Assembly: GCA_009733575.1 (NCBI GenBank)
Contig: ML769391.1
Location: 25,523-89,522, forward strand
DNA length: 64,000 nt
Source of the DNA: Gymnopus androsaceus JB14
Taxonomy: Eukaryota > Basidiomycota > Agaricomycetes > Agaricales > Omphalotaceae
Direction of reading: 5' to 3'
The notes under the pieces are model-generated. The model was not told where the DNA came from, made no database searches, and saw only the letters and a list, made by a program, of their open reading frames with translations. The position numbers and the translations under genes are program-made. Below, piece by piece: positions 1 to 11,619 of this stretch; the first letter of the stretch is position 1; each line of letters begins with the position of its first letter.

Positions 1-28
1 GATGTTCTAGATGATAGATCCATCGTTA

Positions 29-855
29 CTCGAGTTTGTTTCGCTGGTTCAGTGCTCCCGATTCACATGAAGGCCTCGGGGATTGTTTTAGAAACGGATA
101 TGGCCTATGGCTGATGAACGAACCTTATCACCACGTATCTCTTCATGCAACTACCACGTCCGTCGATTAGCACTGGTACTACTCCCTCCTTCTCGGATGC
201 GCAGAGTACGATCACTGTGACCTCGCAGATTGCTACAGATATCGTTCGCCTCCAAGGGGCAGAACTTATCAGAGTACAAAGGAACTTGAGAAGGCTCAGG
301 TATGTATGTCCATTGGATCTCACACCGTTTCGAAGTTTCTCTGGATTGGGATTGTAGTTAAAACTCAAGAGTGATTTCGAATAACTTTATTCAGAATCTC
401 AACGCAACTGCTTTCGAGTTTATTCGTGCTACTGATCGTGTCAGATATGCAGAATGATGTGTCCCAGTAACGGATGCGGGCGTCGTTTCTCGAGGGAACG
501 ATGATCAATATTCAGCGTGAAAACGATGCTTCGTCTCAGTCTTTGAGGGTTATCCAAAAGAATTTGCAGAATTTCTTGGGTCTCGGAGTTGCGTTCGGTT
601 TTGAACGTGAACAATCTTCGTTCCTACCACAGGAAGGTATCGCTGGTCTCGCAGGACACTAGTAACACCGAGCCCTCGACCAAGGTGAGGATTTCTCATC
701 GATGCTTTTCATTCTCAAATCAAAGATCAAGCAAGGTGTTTCTGGTTCTGAAGGTTATGACAATGACGTATTGAGCCCGGATGTATCACTATCATTGGAA
801 TCCAAAGGCACTACGGTCAGTTTCTTAATCAATGTGTAACTGACATTCAAGTTGC
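29..855 (+). pseudogene. truncated copy of GATA-type zinc finger gene
   Basis: This stretch is a diverged direct copy of 9918-10758, including the 5' flank, the exon that starts at ATG 145, the intron beginning GTATGT at about 301, the coiled-coil exon and the small following exon. It is broken in several ways. One A is missing from the AAAA run near 279, which shifts the frame. A few bases are missing near 438-442. An in-frame TAA follows at about 472. The copy stops near 855, before the C4 zinc finger found in the other copy. It cannot make a GATA factor. Similarity to the downstream copy is directly visible; the order of the lesions is not known. Confidence 0.8.
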
Positions 856-974
856 ATGCTCAGCTGGCGATTAGCGCCAAGGGTCCGCACCATTCTCTAC
901 CTCTACTATCTACTTATTACAGACTTACAGTCTTATAATGTCAAATTCCAGCCCTCGTCTATCTAATACTTTAC

Positions 975-1724
975 ATGCAACAGGGCAGAGGTATTTTAGG
1001 CACTTATGTGTCCAGTGAGTCGCTACGATCTGAAGAACTTCTAACCCACGTCAAAAAATCTCTCCCAAAAAGAAACACCTTGATGATGGCTGGATTGCGT
1101 TACGGGGAAAAGAAAAGGCAAGGAAAGGAAAAAGTAAGGAGAAAGAGGACAAGGGTGAGGGTAAGGACAGAGAAAGAGAAGAGCGAAAACGAGGTGTTCA
1201 TCTTTTTAGGCAAGGTTGCAGATATTACTGGCATCACAGCTGGAACATACGACAAGACTTGGGGGCCGCAATCAGATCCCAAACCTCCACCTTCAGTCTC
1301 CTGCACTTCCGTGCTATTACCGAGTAAAGAGCCGCAGTTCTCTGATATCTATGTCGATGACAAACCAACGCGTGCGCATGAAGCCTACAAACAACATCCA
1401 GGAAGCAAGTGGATACCCCAGATGTCATTGCTCTCAGCGCATTCAAGCTCAAAGAGTGTGGCTCGACCGAGTATATCAACCCTGAGGCGTGCAGGCTGTC
1501 AGTGTGTGGGCCTTTGGGGTATAGTGGGGCTGGGATGGTTGTATTCCACTGCAACTCCTCTGACGGGTCTGCTTCCTCCCCACTTCCTCACTTTCTCCGC
1601 TGACGATGGAGATACGGTAGATGTGGAGGGGGAAGGCGACAGAAGCTCACTTACCCTCTCAAAAACTACCCCAGAGAATTTCGGTGGGTATTCACCCATA
1701 CGCATTTATGGGTTGTATACATGA
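975..1724 (+). CDS. unrecognised open frame, possible gene remnant
   Basis: A 249-codon open frame begins with ATG just after the GATA-gene relic. Residues about 46-75 are dominated by Lys, Arg and Glu. The remainder has no domain I recognise and no clear membrane segment or signal peptide. No convincing splice sites frame it and a second frame through 1216-1485 is also open, so this may be a chance frame or part of a decayed gene. It could be an exon of something larger, but I cannot support a function. Confidence 0.2.
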   Translation: MQQGRGILGTYVSSESLRSEELLTHVKKSLPKRNTLMMAGLRYGEKKRQGKEKVRRKRTRVRVRTEKEKSENEVFIFLGKVADITGITAGTYDKTWGPQSDPKPPPSVSCTSVLLPSKEPQFSDIYVDDKPTRAHEAYKQHPGSKWIPQMSLLSAHSSSKSVARPSISTLRRAGCQCVGLWGIVGLGWLYSTATPLTGLLPPHFLTFSADDGDTVDVEGEGDRSSLTLSKTTPENFGGYSPIRIYGLYT

Positions 1725-2365
1725 GAGGGAGGCGGCGCTTCATAATCTAGGCTCTTCACTTCTTCCTCCTCCAACGCGAAGAGCATTTAACATCCCAGCT
1801 GTAACATCCTGGTTTTCCGTTGCCGTGTCTACCCTCTTCATGGTCCTCTCACCGCTGCGAAGTCATATCTCTCTGTTCGTGAAAATGCAAGAGGAGAAGC
1901 TAGTGAAGATAAAGCAGGCAGTTCAAGGCAGTGGCTCTTGGCCTTATCACATTCCGCCTCTACAGTCTCAATGAAGATATGAGCGCTTCAGCTGGTCTAC
2001 AAAAAGAAATGCTTTGCCGTATTTGCAGCTAAGTAGCACTGAGACATGACATACACTGCGGCGACTGCGCAGTGTATGTCGTGTCGTAGGTTGCAGCCAA
2101 TTTTGCAAGAGGGCTTCATCCGTTATGCTGGCCTCTTTCACAGATCTAGAGTTGGCTGATGATGTTACGGAACCAGTCAAGAGTCACTCAGCCATGATAC
2201 TTCACCCCCTCGGTGAGGACGATGCGGTTGTAGAGCAAGAGATGATGTATGGCAATACGAGGACAATTACCCTATGTCAGCGTAAGTACAAGCCGAAATC
2301 TGTGTCCGATGCCACGGTAAAAAAATATAGCAAGCATTTGTTTACTTGTCCGACTGCACAATCCT
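1725..2365. other. gene-free stretch
   Basis: I see no convincing gene here. There is a short imperfect palindrome around 2050-2085 (ACACTGCGGCGACTGCGCAGTGT), reading the same on both strands over most of its length. The region ends at the 3' end of the minus-strand SMP-30-like gene. Confidence 0.4.
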
Positions 2366-3446
2366 CTACACAACAGCCAGATCTCCAAGCTTGAGCCTGA
2401 AGAGCGCCGCTCCAACATTATGTAGCTCTGTAAATCCACCATTGTTCACAGCGTACAGATCACCGTTGTCAGATTCCATTCTTCCAAACGCTAACGATAA
2501 AGGCTGCGTGTATGTGTCAATATCCGGACCTCCCGCAAGCACCAAGACCTCCTTCGTTTCATGATCGATCCTCACAAACTGATTTAGTGCGAATAAAGCC
2601 GCAAAAATATTCCCCTCTGCATCAAGAGCAAACTCTGCTACCGAGGTCAAATTTGTCGCCACGACCTCTGGTTCCCCTAGAGGGAGGCCAGTCTTGGGAT
2701 GGATAGGAATCCGAGCGATGAGGGCTTGTTGCCAGTTGCTGAAATAGAGATACTTTGTCGAACTGTTTTTGGGTTGGAAGGAGTGGATACCATAGACACC
2801 ACTGGTACTGTCGATAGGCTGAACCGTAGTTAGTGAGTTGTTGATAGCCATAAAGTAGTGCCCAGTTTTGACGTTCAGGATGTTGATAACACCCAACGGA
2901 CTATCGCCAACGTATATGAGCCCTTCCTCTTTCGAAATGACCTCCATGCCAGTAAAGATGCGCGAATCTGGAAAGTGAGCTACTTCGTTGACGCGCGCGG
3001 GATGCTCGGGGAAGCCGGTCATGTTAACATGGAAGATGAAGGGTGATCCTAGGACATCGATGTGGGTCCATACGGAGAGGTTACTGCAGGCAACGTAGAA
3101 TTGGTCATGCTCTACTTCGACGATACCGTGTGCAACCAAACATCCCTCAAATGTGTGGATGTGTCTGACGGACCCATTGATCGAGTCCGGCTCAATTTGA
3201 TAGATAATTGGGAAATTGTCAAAGGCGACAATAACCTGGCCGCTTTCGCGAACAGCAAGGGTCTCTAAACTGATACTGGAGTTGAAGTGGTAGATGGTTT
3301 CGACTTGTACAGGAACTATGAAGATGAAAGTTAGGCCGAAATATCTGTGAAGTAGCCTGATTACTACCTTTATACCCTGATCCAATTTGGCAAAGGATAC
3401 CAATGGTAGCGCCAAGAATGGTAGTGAATAAGGGGGATATACGCAT
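2366..3446 (-). CDS. secreted SMP-30/gluconolactonase-like beta-propeller protein
   Basis: Two exons. Exon 1 (3446-3368) encodes MRISPLFTTILGATIGILCQ, a good signal peptide. A 52-base intron (3367-3316, GTAGTA...CATAG) leads into the long exon that ends at TGA 2366. Splicing keeps the frame (GYK then VPVQVETIYHFN). The mature protein, about 330 residues, has repeated blade-like segments: a VAHGIVEV-type strand, VYGIHSFQP, YLYFSNWQQALIARIPI and EFALDAEGNIFAA. These are typical of fungal secreted proteins of the SMP-30/gluconolactonase superfamily, a fold that includes lactonases and some Diels-Alderase-like enzymes. Substrate is unknown. Another ATG four codons upstream (3458) is also possible. 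The gene lies between the two GATA-gene copies and looks intact. Confidence 0.8.
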
Positions 3447-5480
3447 TGCAAGTTTCAAGGTGGATGAGAGTGTTGCACAGAATATCTCTTCTTTTATTGA
3501 CGGGCGTTCGTACGTACTTCCAAGCTTTACTTAGGAGCAAGGTCCAGCAACATGCCACTGGACAAAAGATCTAGAGTATGTACGTGGCGCATCATTACTA
3601 GTACTGCTAAGGATAGGTACTTATCGTACGTAGTATTAGCTAGAGCAACTGGGGGCTCCCTGGCTAAAGTTCTACCACAATCATCGAGTTGTGAGCTCTT
3701 TTATGCGGCAAATGGCCTGGCGATAGCGACTCGTGCTGCGTCGTTTATGCCCCCCGGAACCGGCGTTCTTCTCTAGGAACCTGGTACACTTCCTTCCTTC
3801 CTCGTCTTCGTCATTTAAACGGGTATACACCGGAATTATTATAGCCTATATGTCCCTAAAGAGGCCAGACAGAATAGAAATTATGATCGGTTGTACATGT
3901 GCTGTAGCTTTCGGCTGCGTCCATAACGCAGGGATATATACAATCGCACTCTGTGTCAGCTGCGAGCTTGTAGCGGGTCCCCAGAAAGGCAATATAGTGT
4001 CTGTGCTATATTCATTAGCTACTTACCGGCCGCGGACGCGTATTAGAATTAAGGTCCAACCGTTTCATTTTATATTCATTTTACAACGTTTGAAGTCATT
4101 CGAGCTTACTGTTTCTGTATGGGTTGTAAAAAGTTTGTTAAATGGGTTTCAGCGCCGCTGCCACCAGACCAACGCCAGACAACCTCAAATCCCAGGTGCA
4201 CCAAATAGGCCGACCCAGGCTGCCAACGCTTGGCATGTGTACGAGTTTGTTAACGTAGTTCTGCACTTCAATAACAAAATATTCCAACGTTCATCTGGCC
4301 CCAAAACTGTCTGCAGACATTGACATTCTTTCAACTTTAACATACATACATGCTCATACATGTCTCGCGGCTCAGCTGACAGTAACATTTCAGTGCCCAC
4401 TGTGATGTTCGATGACGATGTTTTAGCTTGTTACAGCAATGTATTCAAAGCTGGGATGGTGTAAAGTTCACGGCGAAGTTTGTCCACGAAATTCTAGAGC
4501 TGTGGCCGAGCTTACAAGAGACTCACGTCAGAACGGATAGGGGAAATAGAGACTCGGATAGAGACTTGGACTCGGATGTCAATGGTCTTTAATTTAATTT
4601 AACTTTACTAAATGTGGTACAGTGCCCGCAGGTACTTCCCATCACCTGAGTAACCGTAAAAAGTACAAAATTTTCAAACCTTTTCAGAGCATGTGAAACC
4701 CGGCCAATTTTTTCAAAAATAGGTGCAATCAACTCCATTTGGATAGCTCTACCTGGCTTGTGCTTCACTAAGCCAGTGCTTGAGTTTTGGTTTTCGGACC
4801 ACTATTGAAAAATGAACTTTGCTTAGTCATACCCTAATTAGGAAGGTGCCTTGCATATATAGTAATACAGCTTTGACCTTCTCTTGCAAAACAAGCCAGT
4901 TTATCGGCTGTTATTCAGTGCAGTGTCATTTTTCTGTGTCCATCTGCTTCATTCAATCAGTTTCACATGTATCCATTGCCAAACCTGGCTTTGCTAGTTA
5001 AATAAGAGCATTTTCTGAATACAGGCCATGTGCATGACATTAAAATGCTCAAAAAAGGTGTTATAAGCCTTCCTGCAGCCTACAGGAACATAAAGTTTGG
5101 GTTATTTTAGCTCACAAAAATGAACACCATGGGAAATTATTGCCAAATGTGGCTCCAGTTTCTTTCTCAATATAAATCACATTCTTTTGAGTGGTTTCCT
5201 TCCAAAACTATTTTTATTATAATTTTAGCTATTTTTTTCCACCCAAAACAGACCTGTTGGAGAAGTACCTGCAGGCACTATGGTGTTCCGTCTCTGCATC
5301 GGCCCTGTCACCTACCTGTTCCTGTGAGTTTGGTGCTGGTTCTTGGACTTGTGCTGGTGTATGATGCCGGCAGTTACCTGGTACCTCTCTCGGGTTCAAC
5401 ATCCTGAGATTGCGCCACGTAATCTATCTGTCTGCCCTTGTTTGCTGTGCTGATGCCGAATGCCCCTTGATTATAACATT
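3447..5480. other. gene-free stretch
   Basis: No convincing gene. Open frames such as 3733-4323 lack recognisable domains and conserved splice context. Base composition becomes more AT-rich from about 4560, where a repeat-rich block begins that runs to about 9620. Confidence 0.4.
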
Positions 5481-5487
5481 GGAATCA

Positions 5488-6420
5488 GCTTCACCATCTT
5501 GGTCAATGCTCTCTCAATGCAGAAACCACTTTCCTGTCATAACCTTCCTGCTAACCTTGAGTTGAATGAACTTCCTTCAAGCTGACTGGAGTTCTTTGAA
5601 TTATTCCTTAAAGTCACACAGGTATTCAGGCTCATTCCTTGTGGGTGGTTGATTTGGTGCAGTGAAGACAAAAGCACAAAGGACCCAAGATGTCTACTAC
5701 AGTCTAGAGCTAGCGGTGTTACCGGGAATCCAGAGCTTGAAGTTTAGTGGGAGAATGATAGCTCAAAGGTACTACGCTGCACTCATCATGCTTGTTATTT
5801 TATCTGGTGTTATAGCAGCTGTAGCTGTGAGATTATTGCATAACAGACTGATAAGTCTCGGGCTGGATTAATGTATAACTAACCGATAATAATTGGAAGT
5901 TCTTATGCATAATTTGGATTTCACATTTCTTTTTCCTTTTTTGATCATATATCAAGCCCCTGAGCCCTAACCCTCTCCTAACCACCCTAACCCTAACCTA
6001 ACCCGGACCACTTTCTAACCCTAACCTAACCCTTAAACCTAACCCCTAACCTACCTTAACCCTAACCCCTAACCTACCCTAACCATAACCCTAACCCCTG
6101 TGCAAAAATTACGTCATTCCGTCCAAAAATGGCTTCAAAAACACCAAAATACACTAAAATTTGGACTTACAAATTGAAAAATTTGACCAAAATGGCAGGG
6201 AAACCAGCTTATCAGTTAGTTATGCATTAATCCAGCCTGAGAGTTTTCGGATCTTATGCATAAATCTCACAGCAACTGGTGGTTATAGACTTGCTTCGAG
6301 ACCCTGTTGGGCACTACAATCACTCAAAATCTCTGGGCCGTCTACCAGTATCAAGTCCCATCTAAGGATCTATCCCATCTCACATCATGTGGTACATCAC
6401 ACTGACAGACCAGAGGACCA
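5488..6420. repeat. dispersed repeat R1, copy 1, interrupted
   Basis: 5488-5765 matches 14735-15000 with many substitutions. Shared landmarks are TCCTGTCATAACCTTCC, CAAGCTGACTGG, AAAGGACCC followed by AGATGT, and CTAGAGCTAGCGGTG. The match breaks off near 5765 and resumes near 6380 with ACTGACAGACCA and AGGGTATA, which in the other copy lie only about 80 bases further on. About 550-600 bases holding the CCCTAA-type array are therefore extra in this copy. No coding capacity is evident, so R1 is probably a non-autonomous or decayed mobile element. Confidence 0.6.
5964..6098 (+). repeat. degenerate interstitial telomere-like array (CCCTAA)
   Basis: About 135 bases are built from CCCTAA, CCTAA and CCCCTAA units, such as CCCTAACCCTAACCTAACCC, with occasional insertions. 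The fungal telomere unit is TTAGGG, so on this strand it reads as CCCTAA. Unit length varies between 5 and 8, and unique sequence lies on both sides, so this is not a chromosome end. It sits inside the extra segment that interrupts repeat R1. Confidence 0.85.
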
Positions 6421-6930
6421 GGGTATAGGCAGGCTGTGAGGTTGGGCTGAGTGTGCCAGTGAACTGGAATCATGGACCATGTGGCCAAGGTCGGACGCAC
6501 ACCCAAATGCATGACCGAGGCCAGGCTAACCCTTCCTGTCTCAAAGGCAACAATGTAAGCCAGCAAACAGGGAGCGGTGGGTGGGGCAAAAAACAGGCAG
6601 GTGAGCGATGAGCGAGCACTAGATACTGCCAGCCTTATGTAAGCAAAATATTCCAATAACTGTTGTGAGCCATTTTGCAAAAGATCATGATGAAGTTATA
6701 AAGGGTATTCAGCAAATATTTTGGGCAGTCTGGCCAAGCCATTGGCAAGTTGGCAATGTGGGTGCTACTGATTATCTCTCATCCATCGCTTATTTCATTG
6801 TTGCACCAAATATTTGGCAAGCTTTTCAACTCTTTTGGCAAATATTTGGAATTATTACCAGTGTTTGAAAAAGGGTGGGTTGGGTGCTTACTTCATGTGC
6901 ATGCCTGCTCACTGGCAGGGCACTTACAGG

Positions 6931-7312
6931 CACTTATTTTCCAAAAAAAAAAGTTGATCATGGGGTCTCATAAATCCCCAAAAAATCATCAAAAATACTA
7001 AAAATATTCAGGGGGTGGGGTTAGGTGCACTAGCACTTAATTTATCCATTTGGGCACTTATTGCCACATATTTTCTGAAAAAAAAGTTGATCACAGGGTC
7101 TCATAAATCCCCAAAAAATCATCAAAAATACTAAAAATATTCAGAGGGTGGGGCAAGGTGCACTAGCATTTAATTTATCCATTTGGGTGCATATGGGCAC
7201 TTATTTTCCAAAAACAGTTGATTGCTGGGTTCCATAAATCTTCAAAAAATCAGGTGAAATACTAAAAATATTCAGGGGGGAGGGGTTAGGTGCACTAGCA
7301 CTTAATTTTCAT
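6931..7312 (+). repeat. three-unit tandem repeat
   Basis: Three successive units start near 6931, 7055 and 7198, each roughly 115-145 bases. Each carries CACTTATT, a poly-A stretch, GTTGAT, TCCCCAAAAAATCATCAAAA (or a variant), ACTAAAAATATTCAG, GGGTGGGG and GTGCACTAGCA in the same order. More diverged relatives lie at about 7826-7930 and 8005-8080. No open frame is conserved between units, so this is satellite-like DNA. Confidence 0.8.
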
Positions 7313-8097
7313 ATATTACAGGATTTTTGCAAAATACAGATGCAAACCCAAAAGAGAAAGATGCCCAGAAGCGAAATTTTTTATATTTAAGCCATGTAGA
7401 ATGCATTTTAGGATGCAGTTCTTTTTATACAATATCTATGGCAGTTTATGAACATTATTGTCATAGCTTGGATATATAGAATCCTTCATAATATGATCAT
7501 AGATGAACACTATGCCAAAAATGCAATTTTCTCAGTTTTGAAATGTTGTGAATTGTACCATGAAATATGTGGTATTTGCAGACATACAGTACATTCAAAT
7601 GACTCTATGAGCATGCTTAGCCATGGTGCAAACAATCCTGAAAGGATACACTTTTGTAGTGGCCAATTAACCCAAACTTTCGCTTCTGGGTTTTTAGCAG
7701 TTTTGACAGCCAAAGAAAAATCAATTTATGATGCCTCTGGATGGCTATCAAAATATATTATTTTCCGAGAATTTTTTGCTTCTGGGTTTGCTTCTGTATC
7801 ATAATAATATTATATTTCAGGGGGCCTACTGGTGCTTGTTTTCCCATGATAAAAGTCAGTCATTGGGCTCTGCAAATCCTCAAAAACATGATAAAAAATA
7901 CTGGAAATATTCAGGGGGCAGAGTTGCCATACTAGTGATTAATTTAAATATGGTAAATAACATTTTGGTAAAGGGGTGCATACCGACCTGCCAGCACTTA
8001 CTTATTAACCTCAAAAAGTTTTATTGGGGTCCATAAATCCTCAAATGATGAAAAATACTGAAAATGTTTAGGGGATGGATTTGTGTACACTGGACCT

Positions 8098-8425
8098 TCC
8101 ATGAGTATTCATGAATATTGATGAATAAATGACCACAAATATTTGTGACTCCAAAACAGCTACTTGCACTCAAGTGGGTACTCATGTGACAAATACATTA
8201 CAATTATTTGTGAGTGGCAAGTAGCTAAATATTCATGAGTATTCATGAGTATTTGCCACTTGTGCCCATCTCAAAAGTTCAGCCATAACACATGACACCC
8301 ATCAAACTTATGGTCAAAACTATACAGTAGTAGCTCTGAGATACATACCATTAATCACTGCTAGTGACTCTGAGATACATACTATTAATCACTACTGGCA
8401 ACTCCAAGACACTTACTAGTAATTA
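8098..8425. repeat. short AT-rich repeats
   Basis: 8098-8262 contains repeated ATGAGTATTCATGA words and an inverted pair TTTGTGACTCCAAAACAGCTACTTG / CAAGTAGCTAAATATTCATGAG. 8333-8425 contains about two and a half copies of a unit of about 46 bases with GAGATACATAC and ATTAATCACT. Nothing coding is seen. A further short run, ATGGGTATATGGGTATATGG, occurs near 8520. Confidence 0.6.
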
Positions 8426-9042
8426 CTAATAGTAACTTCAAGTTAACAGCAAATCCGTCAAGTTGTGACAAAAGTTTTGTTTCAACCATGCACCTTTAGT
8501 CCCAGGTATAAGTATGAGTATATGGGTATATGGGTATATGGCAGTTCCTAGATTACACTCAAATTTCATGCAGACTTTTGTTATTCTGGGAGGACCTGTA
8601 GAGCAAGAACTCAAACAAAAATTGATGGGAGAGAGATGTGGCATGTGCAAGTTGTTTCAAACTTCAATCAAAATTTGTGAAAAGTTGCAAAATTGGGATT
8701 CAGCACATTGCCGCAAATTGGGGAAGTAAATTAGTGGACAGCAATCAATGTTTTGTAGTACTGTATGTACATAACCATTGCTCTTATACAGATTGAATTG
8801 TAGAGAGGACTGAGCATATAAGTGTATATAAAGGATACTAGAAACCACCTGCAGCCAATACGCTACGCGTAGTGTCCGCACATACTCAATTAACGCCCAC
8901 CTACTTAATATTAAATATTAAATATGTTTTGCATTAGTGCAAGGCACTACTGTGTGAATGGGTGAGCAAAGTATCAGACAGCTCTTTGCAGGCCAGCAGG
9001 CTACAGTACTGTGGCTGTGTATATTGGTGCTTCACACTTGCG

Positions 9043-9617
9043 GACTTTTAGCCCTTTCCACATGACAGGTGCTTAATGAAATAGGAAGGTCAACAGGTGC
9101 CTGACAGAGAGCTACCAGTGACATCCCGAATACTACTGTAGTATTACCAGCTACTGTATTGCTTAATAAAATATGTTTTATCACAAGGCATGCAAACTTC
9201 GGGCCCGCCTCCGCTTCCCTCCCCTCCCTCCAGGGGGTCCCCCAAGCCAGGAAGTCATTAGTGGGCACTCTAAAGCCTCGTTTTGTGCTATCATAATAGG
9301 TGCAACCCCTAACACTAACCTACCCAACCCGGGACCCCGAACCCCTAACTATTCATCCAGCATATTTGGCAATGCTAGACTAGCTCTCTAATGTTAGGGT
9401 TAGCCCTTTGGGGCTAACCCTAACGAGAGCTAGTCAGAGTAGTTGAACCCAGCTCTGACACAATAATTAGTGCTGACAGTGGATCATTTTAACCACTACA
9501 CCAAGCAACCATATGCCTGTTGGGGTTGTGCTTGGGCTATGACTTAGACAGGTCACGTAAGCGGCGTAGTACCGGAAATGAGCCATGACAGGTATCACGT
9601 GCAAAGGGCTAAAAGTC
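9043..9617. mobile_element. inverted-repeat element with central palindrome (MITE-like)
   Basis: 23-base inverted repeats bound 575 bases. The left end (9043-9065) starts GACTTTTAGCCCTTTCCAC, and the complement of the right end (9595-9617) starts GACTTTTAGCCCTTTGCAC. Near the centre, 9378-9434 forms a hairpin whose arms contain GTTAGGGTTAGCCC and GGGCTAACCCTAAC. CCTAAC-rich words also occur at about 9309-9350. No transposase frame is present and I do not see a clear target duplication, so mobility is inferred only from the inverted ends. Confidence 0.5.
9378..9434. repeat. long hairpin with telomere-like arms
   Basis: The left arm GACTAGCTCTC-GTTAGGGTTAGCCC pairs with GGGCTAACCCTAAC-GAGAGCTAGTC around a 4-base loop (TTTG) at 9407-9410. 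Only the four bases TAAT at 9389-9392 of the left arm are unpaired. The inner arm includes two telomere-like TTAGGG/CCCTAA words. Confidence 0.8.
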
Positions 9618-9917
9618 AAGAGCTGCGCTACACCTCAGCTACACCTCAGCTATTCTCACGCTACTGTGGCTGTACACGCATCGGGGCCTCAACCAATATT
9701 GGATTCGCTAATGATCTTCACACTTCCAGTGCTTCCGAACACCTTCCGAGGACGCGGAGAGGTACAATGACGAGAAAATACCGTTTTGGGGATTCCATAG
9801 TCTATGCGTCTTATTCGCGTTTTGGAGGCTCGTTCCTAGTCTATGACACCTTCCGGTTGTATTGCGGTCTTTCTTGATGGGATCGAATCATACCCGAATA
9901 AACCATTGCAGTGTACT

Positions 9918-11068
9918 CCTCAAGTTTGTTTCGCTAGTTCAGTGCTCCCGAATGGAATGTTTTAGAAACGGATATGACCGATGAAAGAACCTTATCACCA
10001 CATATCTCTTCATGCAACTACCACGTCCGTCGATTAGCACTGCTACTACTCCCTCCCTCTCGGATGCGCAGAGCACGATCACTGTGACCTCGCAGATTGC
10101 TGCAGACATCGTTCGCCTCCAAGGGGAGAACTTATCAGAGTGCAAAAGGAACTTGAGAAGGCTCAGGTATGTATGTCCATTGGGTTTCACACCATTTCGA
10201 AGTTTTCTGGATTGTCAGGATTGTAGTTAAAACGCTGATTTCGAATAACATCATTCAGAACCTCAACGCAAATGCTTTCGAGCTTATTCGTGCTACTGAT
10301 CGTCGATTGTCAGGTATGCAGAACGATTTGTCCGAGCAAAGGATGCGGGTGTCGTTTCTCGAGGGAACGATGATCAATATTCAACGTGAAAACGATGCTT
10401 CGTCTCAGTCTTTGAGGACTATCCAAAAGAGTTTGAAGAATTTCTTGGATCTCGGAGTTGCGCTCGGGTTTGAACGTGAACAATCTTCGTTCCTTCCACA
10501 GGAAGGTATCGCTGCTGAACATTCTGACTCGCAAGACACTGGTAACATCGAGGACTCGACCAAGGTGAGGATTTCTCATCGATGCTTTTGTATCTAGACC
10601 GCTCATTCTCAAATCAAAGATCAAGCAAGGTGTTTCTGGTTCTGAAGGTTATGACAATGATGTTTTGAACAGCGATATAACTCCAGATGTGTCATCGGAA
10701 TCCAATGGCACTACGGTCAGTCTCTTAATCAATGTGTAACTGACATTCAAGTTACCATCGGTTGAACTGAGCACATTTTACTATTGTAACTAGCTTTCCC
10801 CCAAGGTGGATCCGTCTAGTCGACTCTTTTGTCATTCATGCAATGTTAGAGAGACCCCCCACTGGAGGGAAGGTCCTGATGGGCAAAGAACGTTATGCGA
10901 TATGTGTGGTCTTCGTATGTTGTTTTTTTTTTTTGCTTGATCTGAACATCACTCACAATAGTATATAGACTACGCAAAGTTGATCAGAAAGAACTAACAA
11001 GTGAACTAAACGACAACGCCGGGCCTTTGCCTATGGAGCCCGGGGCTAGTTGCTATTTACTCTCATAA
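9918..11068 (+). CDS. GATA-type zinc finger protein, frameshifted
   Basis: ATG 10012 opens a Ser/Thr-rich N-terminus. The next exon (10259-10564) encodes a likely coiled coil containing NAFELIRATDRRLSGM and SFLEGTMINIQREN. Later exons reach a C4 finger near 10831-10911: CHSC, 17 residues, then CDMC, followed by GL. An intron splits the sequence after CGL, and the last exon ends at TAA 11068. The spacing C-x2-C-x17-C-x2-C is the GATA class, which usually binds GATA DNA sites in nitrogen, light or iron control. At 10126-10131 one base is missing relative to the relic at 29-855, so the two copies carry different single-base losses. Either this copy is also broken or the loss is a sequencing error. 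Exon joins in the middle are uncertain. Confidence 0.7.
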
Positions 11069-11619
11069 TATATCTAACTGTACATGATCGTAAAGAACGT
11101 GTAGAGCTGGTAGGAAACAGGTTAAGAGTTAACTCGCAACTGTCAAGTTGTAATGTACATATATGTTAATTTTTATTTCGTTCTCTTCAAGCAGTGACAA
11201 TTATTTTAAATGAGAAGTCCCGTTCTCTAAAGATTATCCTGTGCTGTACATAGCGCAATTCTAGTTCATCCCGAAGCTGAACAAAGGGAGAGGATAGCTT
11301 GGTGACCTGACCATTTGGTATGAAATACAATAATCCAATTTTACCGGGGGACGTGCCTTTAGGGAAAGGACTGGGACTCCTAATACTCAGAGAAGAAATG
11401 GTTTTGTTGAATACAATATCATAAATCCTGAAATGTGGATGAGTTGTATATCTGCGTTCTGCGTTACTGAAAGCCGCAGAACAAAAAATTCAGAAGCAAG
11501 GAGTTTAGCGTACGTGAACGCCTGCAATTTCGCTTCAGCCTTCGACCTTCAAGTGTAAATTGATTAAAGATATACAGAATACAACGGCCATATTGTGTAA
11601 CCTATAAGGAAGAACCAAG
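11069..11619. other. intergenic, no feature seen
   Basis: This is the space between the convergent GATA gene and peroxidase gene. I see no gene, repeat or RNA in it. Confidence 0.4.

Noticed and set aside
3733..4323. 196-codon open frame as a gene
   Set aside because: No recognisable domain and no paralogue. The composition looks like chance.
5964..6098. Chromosome end
   Set aside because: Units are degenerate, and ordinary sequence with genes continues on both sides.
6931..7312. Possible CRISPR-like array
   Set aside because: The units are contiguous tandem repeats without unique spacers, in a eukaryotic genome.
7448..8036. Open frames in the AT-rich repeat block
   Set aside because: They run through repeat units and are not conserved between units.
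9578..9877. 99-codon open frame
   Set aside because: It starts within the right end of the inverted-repeat element and has no domain or splice support.
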